The translations under genes were made by a program, and so were the position numbers. Shown piece by piece: positions 1-5,171 of a DNA stretch of 5,186 nt; within the stretch, counting starts at the first letter, position 1, and every line of letters starts with the position of its first letter. Source of the stretch: Lachnospiraceae bacterium. GTDB taxonomy: Bacteria > Bacillota > Clostridia > Oscillospirales > Ruminococcaceae. Location of the stretch: assembly GCA_023664705.1 (NCBI GenBank), contig JAMPFE010000109.1, positions 1 through 5,186 of the forward strand, given 5' to 3'. The notes under the pieces are model-generated. The model was not told where the DNA came from, ran no database searches, and saw only the letters and a list, made by a program, of their open reading frames with translations.

Positions 1-1687
1 CTACGGGATCCCAAGCAATTGCTCCGTAATCTCCGTATTTCCTTACGTTTTGAGGCGCGGATATGGCGTCTTTGTTGGGATCGTCGGGCTCGGGATCGAC
101 GGGAGTTGTGGCGTTAAAGACTACAAGGTCTTTGCTTAACGCAGAGTTGCCTTCTTTTATTTCGATAGCCTCCCATTGTTCTTCGGAGCCCTCGAAATAG
201 ATGACTTCGAGATATGTGCCGTTGAAAGCGTTTTCGTCTATAAGCGTTATGCTTGACGGAAGATAAAGCACACTGAGCCGCGAGTACTCAAATGCCGATT
301 TGGGTATTTGAGAGATACTGCTCGGGAGGGTCACGGTATCGATTTCTTCACAACCGCTGAAAGCGCCCTCTTCGATGACGGTTACTCGCTTATCATTTAT
401 TTCCGAGGGAATAGTTAAGTTTTCGGGCAGTTTGTCGGGGTCGTCGCAGCTTACGGAATATGTACCGTTTTCAAGCAGTGTGTACTTTACGCCGTTGATC
501 ACTTTATCGGGAGAAATTGTTTCACCGAAAACAATGCGTCCTTTTTCCAACGCGTCTGTTAATGTAGAGTTTCCGTCTTTTATTTCGATATTATCCCACT
601 GTTCCCTAGAGCCTTCAAAGCGAACGTATGCAAGATATGTACTTTTAAATGCGTTTTCATCGATGAGAGTTATGCTTGACGGGAGAGTAAGTGCTCTTAA
701 CGTACCGCAATCCTCGAACGCCGATTTGGATATTTGGGAAATGGTGTTAGGTATTGTTACTCCGTTAAGGTCGTGCCAGTTTTTGAAAGCGCCCTCCTCG
801 ATCGTCGTGACGGGTTTATCGTTTATTTCCGAACGGATAACCAAGCCGCTCGGGCGTACATCGGAGTTTGCGCTGCCTACCGAGTATGTACCGTCTTCGA
901 GCAGGGTGTATTTTACGCCGTTGATCACCTTGTCTGCAGAGGAATTGTCACTGTAATGTATCGTTACTTGTATTGTTGTATCGGTTTCCCGATCGTAGAC
1001 GGTTCCGTCCCAAATCGTATTGTTGTCCCATGATCCGTTCAACATAATCGTTTCAAATTGTTCTTTGGTGCCTTCAAAATAAACGTCCGTAAGACTTGTG
1101 CACCCGCTGAAAAGACCGCCGCTGGGTATTTCCAATGTCGTTACGCTCTTTGGTATGGTTATTGATTTTAGAGAGGAACAATCCCAAAATGCTCCGACTT
1201 TAATCTCTTTTACGGTGTCGGGAATTGTTATATTTTCGAGCGAGGTACAGTTGGCAAAAGCGCCCATGCCAATAGAGATAACACCGCTTGGAATTGTAAC
1301 GGATTTCAGTTTTTCACAAAAAATGAAATCCATTGTGTTGTTATCAACATCTCGGAAGGCTGCTCCGTCAATATGTGTGACTTTTTTACCATTTACTTCG
1401 GCGGGAATTTCCGCGTCTACAATATCAAAATTTGCTATTCCTGAAAGAAATAAACCATCGTCATCGGTGGGCGCAAATTTAAAATCGCCATAAACAAACT
1501 CTTTCGCAGGGTCGTGCTGTTGAAGAAAACCGCCTGTGGCGGGGTTGCCAGATTCGGAATCGTCATTATCATCCGAATCGGAATTTTGTTCCAAGATAAC
1601 TATGTCACCAAAGCTCAGCTCCGACATAGTAGAGAGCGTGAGCATAACAGCCGCGAGCAGACCCGCGATAATCTTTGCGAATTTCAT
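1..1687 (-). CDS. Secreted BspA-type leucine-rich repeat protein with Fn3-like domain, partial (C-terminus beyond window)
   Basis: The minus-strand frame is open from an ATG at 1687 to the window edge, giving 562 residues without a stop. The start is fixed by a strong AGGAGG 8 bases upstream. Residues 1-22 form a signal peptide (MKFAKIIAGL, then a hydrophobic run), followed by a short acidic linker around 35-47. From about residue 63 to 530 there are LRR_5 (BspA/Treponema-type) repeats with the family's AF-x-x-C-x-x-L-x-x-x-x-IP-x-x-[IV] pattern, for example near residues 103-185. These are arranged as three modules, the second and third being a 142-residue tandem duplication. Each module ends in YFEG-x-x-EQ[WF]. 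An acidic proline-rich linker (DPEPDD, 531-536) leads to SAPQNV...GAIAWDPV (543-562), which looks like the first strands of a fibronectin type III domain. Such proteins are exported and often mediate adhesion or surface binding; that role is inferred. No anchoring domain is visible because the C-terminus is missing. Confidence 0.93.
   Translation of the reverse strand, partial: MKFAKIIAGLLAAVMLTLSTMSELSFGDIVILEQNSDSDDNDDSESGNPATGGFLQQHDPAKEFVYGDFKFAPTDDDGLFLSGIANFDIVDAEIPAEVNGKKVTHIDGAAFRDVDNNTMDFIFCEKLKSVTIPSGVISIGMGAFANCTSLENITIPDTVKEIKVGAFWDCSSLKSITIPKSVTTLEIPSGGLFSGCTSLTDVYFEGTKEQFETIMLNGSWDNNTIWDGTVYDRETDTTIQVTIHYSDNSSADKVINGVKYTLLEDGTYSVGSANSDVRPSGLVIRSEINDKPVTTIEEGAFKNWHDLNGVTIPNTISQISKSAFEDCGTLRALTLPSSITLIDENAFKSTYLAYVRFEGSREQWDNIEIKDGNSTLTDALEKGRIVFGETISPDKVINGVKYTLLENGTYSVSCDDPDKLPENLTIPSEINDKRVTVIEEGAFSGCEEIDTVTLPSSISQIPKSAFEYSRLSVLYLPSSITLIDENAFNGTYLEVIYFEGSEEQWEAIEIKEGNSALSKDLVVFNATTPVDPEPDDPNKDAISAPQNVRKYGDYGAIAWDPV
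98..508 (-). repeat. Tandem 142-residue module, copy B, within the LRR protein
   Basis: Encodes residues 394-530, opening DKVINGVKYTLLENGTYSV and closing with FEGSEEQWEAIEIKEGN. The offset to copy A is 142 codons at the header and 141 codons at the LPSSITLI segment, so one residue has been gained or lost in the first LRR. A third, more diverged module (residues about 63-250) precedes both copies and carries extra LRRs, so the three-module layout probably predates the recent A/B duplication. Confidence 0.82.
509..934 (-). repeat. Tandem 142-residue module, copy A, within the LRR protein
   Basis: Encodes residues 252-393 of the LRR protein, opening with DKVINGVKYTLLEDGTYSV and closing with the FEGSREQW segment and a short linker. 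The following copy repeats the same order of elements: header strand pair, EIND-K-VT-IEEGAF, two or three LRRs, LPSSITLIDENAF, then the FEGS-EQW end. The DNA still matches closely in places: the 17 bases around ttttacgccgttgatcac occur at 912-928 and 486-502, exactly 426 bases apart. Confidence 0.85.
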
Positions 1688-1709
1688 TTTTGTTTCCTCC
1701 TAATGTTAA

Positions 1710-1730
1710 TTAGTGAACGCTGCGTTAGTG
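1710..1730. promoter_or_regulatory. Inverted repeat flanked by direct repeats in the LRR gene leader; possible operator
   Basis: AACGC-t-GCGTT (1716-1726) is a perfect 5+1+5 inverted repeat. It overlaps two direct copies of TTAGTG (1710-1715 and 1725-1730) set 15 bases apart. It lies just downstream of the expected transcription start of the LRR gene (about 1736), between the -10 box and the Shine-Dalgarno, where a repressor or a small leader hairpin would act. The arms are short, so chance is possible. Confidence 0.3.
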
Positions 1731-1742
1731 TATACATTATAT

Positions 1743-1771
1743 ATTGTATCACTTTATGAATAAATTGTCAA
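1743..1771 (-). promoter_or_regulatory. Sigma-A promoter of the LRR protein gene
   Basis: Read leftward: -35 TTGACA (1771-1766), a 17-base spacer, -10 TACAAT (1748-1743), with an extended -10 TG directly before it. The predicted start of transcription is about 1736, which gives a leader of roughly 48 bases that includes the AGGAGG site at 1701-1696. The -35 box belongs to an element repeated at 5150-5171. Confidence 0.8.
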
Positions 1772-1787
1772 GTAGATTTTGAAAAAA
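1767..1787 (-). repeat. Shared promoter-upstream element, copy 1
   Basis: On the plus strand this reads GTCAAGTAGATTTT followed by GAAAAAA. It matches 5150-5171 over its whole length except for one fewer T. Read leftward it is an A/T block, ATCTAC, then the -35 TTGAC of the LRR gene promoter, so it sits where an UP element plus -35 would be. Confidence 0.8.
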
Positions 1788-1796
1788 ACAAAAATA

Positions 1797-1825
1797 TTGA
1801 CAACGGCATTTGAGTATGTTATAAT
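1797..1825 (+). promoter_or_regulatory. Consensus sigma-A promoter of the fic gene
   Basis: TTGACA (1797-1802), 17 bases, TATAAT (1820-1825), with TG one base before the -10 box (extended -10). Both hexamers match the consensus exactly. Transcription should start near 1832, leaving about 30 bases of leader. The promoter is back-to-back with that of the LRR gene: the two -35 boxes are 25 bases apart and share the A/T-rich stretch 1772-1796. Confidence 0.87.
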
Positions 1826-1861
1826 TTATAATATAGCAAGCAGAGAGCGGGTGTAATAACT

Positions 1862-2587
1862 ATGGAAGATTTTGTAAAACGTCTGAAGGAGCAAATGCTT
1901 GACGAATTCGGACGGCAGGACAGGCGCGGCGTGTACGGCTTTACACAAAAAATAATGGCATATAACTCAAACAAAATTGAGGGCAGCACGCTCACAAGCG
2001 AGCAGACCGCCTCGTTGTTTGATACGGGAACGATAGTCACGGACGGCGAGTTCGTTTACAGGACGAAAGACGTTGAGGAAATGACGGGGCATTTCAAGAT
2101 GTTCAACGAGGTCTTGAAAAGCCTTGACAAGCCGCTTACCGCCGAAATGATAAAGTCGTTTCACTTTCATCTGAAAACAGGCGTGTTCGAGGACTACGCG
2201 AACGGATACCCCGTGGGCGAGTTTAAAAACAGGGCGAACGCGGTGGGCAATCTCATAACCGAACTGCCGCAAAACGTTCCGAGCCGTATAGATGAGTTGA
2301 TTGACGAGTATAACGCGGGAGAGAAAAGGTTGGGCGACATAGCACGGTTTCATCTGGAATACGAGCGTATTCACCCGTTTCAGGACGGCAACGGTCGGAC
2401 GGGGCGCGCGATAATCCTCAAACAGTGCCTTGACAGCGGGATAGTTCCCGCGATAATCCGCGACGAGGACAAGGCACGTTATTATCACGCTCTGCAAGCC
2501 GCGAACGAGGAAAGCCTTGCCGATTTTCTCAAAGAGGAGCAGAACAAGTATTACGAGCAGATAAGGGCGTTTGTTGAGCCGATTTAA
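1862..2587 (+). CDS. Class II Fic domain protein (predicted self-inhibited AMPylase)
   Basis: The 241-residue product carries the complete Fic signature HPFQDGNGRTGR at residues 171-182. It includes the catalytic His171, the metal-binding Asp175 and the phosphate-binding GNGR. Fic enzymes transfer AMP (or sometimes other nucleotide parts) to a hydroxyl side chain of a target protein; the target here is unknown. Residues 36-41, SNKIEG, match the [ST]xxxE[GN] inhibitory motif. Its glutamate (Glu40) normally blocks ATP from binding productively. Because the motif lies N-terminal in the same chain, this is a class II Fic rather than a two-gene toxin-antitoxin pair, and no antitoxin gene is adjacent. 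Residues 119-130 (GEFKNRANAVGN) fit the flap that positions substrate. No signal peptide or membrane segment is seen, so it is probably cytosolic. ATG 1862 is the only usable start: an in-frame stop lies at 1829-1831, and a modest GGTG Shine-Dalgarno ends 8 bases upstream. Confidence 0.95.
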   Translation: MEDFVKRLKEQMLDEFGRQDRRGVYGFTQKIMAYNSNKIEGSTLTSEQTASLFDTGTIVTDGEFVYRTKDVEEMTGHFKMFNEVLKSLDKPLTAEMIKSFHFHLKTGVFEDYANGYPVGEFKNRANAVGNLITELPQNVPSRIDELIDEYNAGEKRLGDIARFHLEYERIHPFQDGNGRTGRAIILKQCLDSGIVPAIIRDEDKARYYHALQAANEESLADFLKEEQNKYYEQIRAFVEPI

Positions 2588-2609
2588 GCAACACCGTACA
2601 AGTATATTG

Positions 2610-2645
2610 AGCCTGTTCAATTCTTTGGATAGGCTTTTATTTTAT
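2610..2645 (+). terminator. Rho-independent terminator of fic
   Basis: AGCCTGTTCA (2610-2619) pairs with TGGATAGGCT (2626-2635) through ten positions, two of them G-U wobbles, around a six-base loop. The run TTTATTTTAT follows. It begins 22 bases after the fic stop codon. The opposite strand has no T tract after the stem, so it should act only on rightward transcription. Confidence 0.72.
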
Positions 2646-2658
2646 AATCTGTTCCGAT

Positions 2659-2736
2659 AATTTTAACAAATTTCATCAATTTCCAGCAATTTTATAACGA
2701 TTTTTATAAATTTATTACGAATTTCCTTTGAGTTTT
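2659..2736. other. Helically phased A/T tracts; predicted intrinsically curved DNA
   Basis: AATTT-type tracts begin at 2659, 2669, 2678, 2688, about 2700, 2709 and 2720, with a last weaker one near 2732. The spacing is 9-11 bases, that is, one helix turn. Seven or eight tracts in phase are expected to give strong static curvature. The function is unknown: it could be a nucleoid-protein site, a promoter-upstream bend or simply a composition effect. Confidence 0.55.
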
Positions 2737-2738
2737 AA

Positions 2739-2825
2739 ATGGCTTATAGCGGAGACGGTCGTGTTCGACGTGCCGCAGAGGGTGGTCTCGGCAGCATCCC
2801 ATACAAGCCACAAGGTCTTTTTTAA
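2739..2825. other. GC-richer island of unknown nature with short open frames
   Basis: This stretch is clearly richer in G and C than the A/T-rich DNA on both sides. Several frames are open through it. One plus frame from ATG 2739 encodes 28 residues (MAYSGDGRVRRA... to TAA 2825). A second plus frame (open 2710-2852) encodes AETVVFDVPQRVVSAA. A minus frame with a GTG start near 2850 gives about 43 residues. None has a proper ribosome site. Short stems also form: GTCG/CGAC at 2759-2770, and TGCCG pairing with CGGCA. It could be a dispersed repeat, a structured RNA or a gene remnant; the sequence alone does not decide. Confidence 0.35.
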
Positions 2826-3018
2826 CTCTATAAAAATGCTTGCTGACACATAATTTTTATATAACCTCTTTATTTTATACTAAACCTCAATAAAGTAAGA
2901 CAAAAAGTATAATTTATTTTTTGCAATATGGGAACAAGACGGTAGCTTTGCTTGTAATGCTGAATGTAGTATTAGCCGTTAAAAATATTTTAATTAACAA
3001 CAGATAACAAAAAGAATG

Positions 3019-3049
3019 CAAAATAAGGGCTGCGCGTTCTGCACAGCCC
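3019..3049 (-). terminator. Rho-independent terminator of the AAA-ATPase-like gene
   Basis: Read leftward, GGGCTGTGC (3049-3041), a five-base loop and GCGCAGCCC (3035-3027) form a nine-position stem with one C-A mismatch. It is followed by TTATTTTG. It starts four bases after the stop codon of the gene it terminates. Confidence 0.85.
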
Positions 3050-3053
3050 CCGT

Positions 3054-4619
3054 TTATTTACTGATCTTCTCAATAACACAGCCATGCGTTTTTTCTTTAG
3101 CGTCATAGCTTATCCCGACAAGCAGCACGTCTCCCGAATAGCCCATAATTTTTTCGGTATATTGCCGGCGCTTTATTTGCTCGATAGCCGTGTCGGCGGA
3201 CTTATTCACTTTCAGTTCGACAACCAAAGCGGGCAAATCGACGTTCTTTCTAGGCAGGAAAACCAGATCGGCAAAGCCCTCCCCTGTCGGCAGCTCGCGC
3301 CACATCTCATATTTTTCTCTAGCGGAATAGTACGCTAACGAGATAACGCAGGCAAGAGAATTCTCGTCGTTGTACTTTAGAATGGATGTATTTTCCATAT
3401 GTGCCTGTTGGATAAATGCAGCCACCTTGTCTGATCTCCCTGCTAATGTTGCCTTTAAAAGTTCGTCCGATACCTTGAGCGACTTTGCTACTTCACCCCA
3501 ATCAAGCTGCCGTATAGTGCTGGCAAACTGCTCTGCAATCTCATAATCAGGTATGGAAACCGTTTTACTGTCAATATTATAAGTCAAATAGCCAAGATGG
3601 ATAAGAAGCGTCATAACGTCATCCTTTGAGTTGAAAGTGACCATGTCATTGGCAAAAGTTGTAGTATCAACGCGAACGCACTCCCCCGAAACAAGCTTTA
3701 TTATATCTGCTCGCAGACCGTCAAAGTTCATTTTAATATAAATTGTAAGAGCCTCAAAAGACTCCGTTGATGTCCAATAATTGTAAAAACGTCCGCCAAG
3801 CATCGACATAACCACGGAACGCGGATTATAAATCGACAGTCCTGCCAAGTTATAACCGTTATACCAGCGCCGCGTTTCATCAAAAGGCATATTATACCGC
3901 TCGCATAGTTCCTTGACCTCGCTTTCGGTGAACCCGGTAAATTCCGCATATTTTTCGGGATTTGTCATCGAGATTTCTGTGAACATATTCAATGCCGAAT
4001 GAACGCCGTATTTCTTTATCGGCAATATTCCCGTCATATATGCCAATGCAACATATGTCTGGTCTTTCAGCAGATTTCGCAGAAAATCAAGATATATCCT
4101 ATGCGCTTCGGTGTCGTTCTGCTGCTCGCGGAATACGCAGTCCCACTCGTCAATAATGAAGATGAACGGAATTTTAGTTTTTGCGTAAACGTCTTTTAAA
4201 GTACGTATAAGCTGTGTTTTATCGAAGAAATTTATATCCGAAAATTCCTCGGTAATATCAAACAGAATAACTTTCTCTATCTCACAGACCTTGGCGTTCA
4301 TATCCCGAAAAGACGAAAATTCCGCCATATTGAGCCGAATGACGTTATATTTGTTCAAGTGCTTTTCAAAACTCTCCTCTTTGGATATCTTCAAGTTTGA
4401 GAACATCTCACGGGAATTCTCGCCGCGACAGTAATAAGCTGCCAACATATCCGCAGCCATAGATTTGCCGAACCTGCGCGGACGGCTTATGCAGACATAT
4501 TTCTGACGTGTGAAAATAATGCCGTTTGTAAGCTCAATAAGACCTGTTTTATCAACGTAAATTTCCGAATTCAATGACTCCTGAAACCCCATATTATCGG
4601 GATTAAGATATATTCCCAT
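3054..4619 (-). CDS. AAA-ATPase-like protein with C-terminal PD-(D/E)XK nuclease-like domain
   Basis: The 521-residue protein has the layout of the AAA-ATPase_like (PF09820) plus PDDEXK_9 (DUF1703, PF08011) family. It opens with the family's GFQESLNSEIYVDKTGLI (11-28). A P-loop variant SRPRRFGKS follows at 45-53; the usual first glycine is absent, as is common in this family. Walker B is FIFIIDEWD (152-160), and TGILPI (196-201) is a likely sensor region. The C-terminal domain shows GEGFADLVF with Asp451, then VVELKV with Glu469 and Lys471, and QY at 486-487, the expected core of a PD-(D/E)XK fold. Nuclease activity and cellular role are unproven for the family, which is often multicopy in gut anaerobes. 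ATG 4619 is chosen over GTG 4628 because the GTG is part of the GAGGTG Shine-Dalgarno (4631-4626), 6 bases before the ATG. No transmembrane segment is seen. It is transcribed alone and convergently with fic. Confidence 0.93.
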   Translation of the reverse strand: MGIYLNPDNMGFQESLNSEIYVDKTGLIELTNGIIFTRQKYVCISRPRRFGKSMAADMLAAYYCRGENSREMFSNLKISKEESFEKHLNKYNVIRLNMAEFSSFRDMNAKVCEIEKVILFDITEEFSDINFFDKTQLIRTLKDVYAKTKIPFIFIIDEWDCVFREQQNDTEAHRIYLDFLRNLLKDQTYVALAYMTGILPIKKYGVHSALNMFTEISMTNPEKYAEFTGFTESEVKELCERYNMPFDETRRWYNGYNLAGLSIYNPRSVVMSMLGGRFYNYWTSTESFEALTIYIKMNFDGLRADIIKLVSGECVRVDTTTFANDMVTFNSKDDVMTLLIHLGYLTYNIDSKTVSIPDYEIAEQFASTIRQLDWGEVAKSLKVSDELLKATLAGRSDKVAAFIQQAHMENTSILKYNDENSLACVISLAYYSAREKYEMWRELPTGEGFADLVFLPRKNVDLPALVVELKVNKSADTAIEQIKRRQYTEKIMGYSGDVLLVGISYDAKEKTHGCVIEKISK

Positions 4620-4645
4620 TGTCAACACCTCGCTTCATTATATAA

Positions 4646-4674
4646 ATTATACCACAAAAGCTCCGCAAAGTCAA
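4646..4674 (-). promoter_or_regulatory. Sigma-A promoter of the AAA-ATPase-like gene
   Basis: Read leftward: TTGACT (4674-4669), 17 bases, TATAAT (4651-4646), with TG one base before the -10 box. Transcription would begin near 4639, so the leader is only about 20 bases and nearly all of it is ribosome site. The gene therefore appears to be expressed independently of the helix-turn-helix gene upstream. Confidence 0.85.
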
Positions 4675-4682
4675 TAATATTT

Positions 4683-4850
4683 TCATCGGCAGGTATTTTT
4701 TTTAAACAGATATTCGATATGATTATTCCCGCACCATTTTACGGCAATCCCGCAAAGCTCCCTCGTCCGATACGCATAATACGCTCTGTCCAAACCCAAA
4801 GAGTTTACGGCAAACCGCGCCCCCTTTTTAACTCGATCTGATTGTTTTCC
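4683..4850 (-). pseudogene. Coding-like open frame without ATG; possible gene remnant
   Basis: The minus frame is open for 55 codons between a stop at 4853-4851 and TGA at 4685-4683. It has no ATG, and the first alternative start is TTG 4799 (38 residues). The product from that region, GLDRAYYAYRTRELCGIA followed by VKWCGNNHIEYLF, has a protein-like mix of aromatic, charged and hydrophobic residues. An AAGGGGG run at about 4830-4824 is too far from the TTG to serve well. It lies just downstream of the helix-turn-helix gene and ends 9 bases before the -35 of the ATPase gene. I do not recognise the family. It may be the tail of a decayed gene, or noncoding DNA that happens to stay open. Confidence 0.3.
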
Positions 4851-4857
4851 TTAAATG

Positions 4858-5037
4858 TTAATTGTTGCCTTTTTTTACAAACTCCTCCACCGATGATTTT
4901 GAGATAATCCAAAGTCTCCCCGAACGGAATGCCTTGACTTCCCCGTTCCTCAGCAAATCGTAAGCCTTGTTCCGTCCGATGCGCAGCATCTCGCAAAGCT
5001 CGTCGACCGTTACTATATTGCTGTATTCGTTAAACAT
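4858..5037 (-). CDS. Small excisionase-type helix-turn-helix DNA-binding protein (59 aa)
   Basis: This short gene starts at ATG 5037 and ends with TAA at 4860-4858. The product begins MFNEYSNIVTVDELCEMLRI and has the shape of the HTH_17/excisionase family (MerR-like winged helix). It shows TVDELCEMLRIGRNKAYDLL (10-29) as two helices with the turn at Ile20-Gly21, then an NGEVKAFRSGRLWIIS wing (31-46) and a closing helix SSVEEFVKK (48-56). Proteins of this type bind DNA as recombination directionality factors or as small regulators, and they are common outside mobile elements too. No integrase is visible, so a role in excision cannot be claimed. A weak Shine-Dalgarno, GGGAAG (5051-5046), lies 8 bases before the ATG. 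The length is normal for the single-domain family. The product could regulate its own promoter or the neighbouring ATPase gene; that is inference. Confidence 0.87.
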   Translation of the reverse strand: MFNEYSNIVTVDELCEMLRIGRNKAYDLLRNGEVKAFRSGRLWIISKSSVEEFVKKGNN

Positions 5038-5125
5038 AAGTAAGTCTTCCCGTATAGGTTTATTTTAGTTTAATGTTGGGTTTCAACGATTTATTTACAA
5101 GTGGATTTTATCATTCCAACACGGT

Positions 5126-5154
5126 TTCATAAAAGACCTGCTAAGAAAAGTCAA
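5126..5154 (-). promoter_or_regulatory. Probable promoter of the helix-turn-helix gene
   Basis: Read leftward: TTGACT (5154-5149), 17 bases, TATGAA (5131-5126). The -35 is good and the -10 matches consensus at four of six positions. The case is strengthened by the upstream element, which is the same as that in front of the LRR gene promoter. The leader would be about 80 bases (about 5119 to 5038). Confidence 0.6.
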
Positions 5155-5171
5155 GTAGATTTTTGAAAAAA
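5150..5171 (-). repeat. Shared promoter-upstream element, copy 2
   Basis: GTCAAGTAGATTTTT followed by GAAAAAA on the plus strand, the same as 1767-1787 apart from one extra T. Both copies point leftward and both contribute the -35 TTGAC of a leftward promoter. The flanking sequences on either side are otherwise different. Confidence 0.8.

Larger units (their letters stand above)
2646..3018. other. Non-genic spacer between fic and the ATPase gene
   Basis: No convincing gene is present. Three parts can be told apart: an A/T-rich stretch with regularly spaced A/T tracts (2659-2736), a GC-richer island (2739-2820), and an A/T-rich remainder without clear structure. The spacer lies between two convergent genes, outside both terminators, so it needs no role in their expression. 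A weak leftward promoter-like pair (TTGTCT, 18 bases, TATAAA, around 2878-2907) would transcribe the island, but it is not good enough to call. Confidence 0.6.

Noticed and set aside
98..934. Repeats in the left third as a possible CRISPR or satellite array
   Set aside because: The period is 142 codons and in frame with LRR protein modules; there are no short repeats with unique spacers.
375..1759. Four plus-strand open frames (375-956, 734-1033, 1098-1493, 1514-1759)
   Set aside because: They lie antisense to the LRR gene, whose frame has a signal peptide, repeats and a good ribosome site. Their products show no family pattern.
1819..2040. Minus-strand 73-codon frame across the fic start
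   Set aside because: It overlaps the fic promoter and coding start and shows no domain or ribosome site.
1862..2587. Fic as the toxin of a two-gene toxin-antitoxin system
   Set aside because: The inhibitory motif is within the same protein and no small antitoxin frame lies directly beside it.
1967..2620. Minus-strand open frame of 217 codons
   Set aside because: It is antisense to fic, which has unmistakable Fic motifs and a consensus promoter. The frame runs into the fic terminator and has no ribosome site or recognisable domain.
2588..2700. Minus-strand 19-codon frame MKFVKIIGTDYK within the spacer
   Set aside because: Too short, in highly A/T-rich DNA, ending in the terminator region, with no support beyond an ATG.
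2878..2907. Leftward promoter-like TTGTCT, 18 bases, TATAAA in the spacer
   Set aside because: Both boxes deviate from consensus in very A/T-rich DNA where such matches arise by chance, and no gene follows.
3084..4199. Frames at 3084-3338 (+), 3728-3949 (-) and 3999-4199 (+)
   Set aside because: All are inside the well-supported ATPase gene in other frames.
4719..4841. Plus-strand 40-codon frame beginning MIIPAPFYGN
   Set aside because: No Shine-Dalgarno or promoter precedes it, and it mirrors the minus-strand remnant frame in the same codon register, so it is probably its shadow.
4805..4996. Minus-strand 63-codon frame beginning MRDAAHRTEQ
   Set aside because: It overlaps the helix-turn-helix gene in another frame; its product has no family pattern, whereas the overlapping frame gives a textbook HTH_17 protein.
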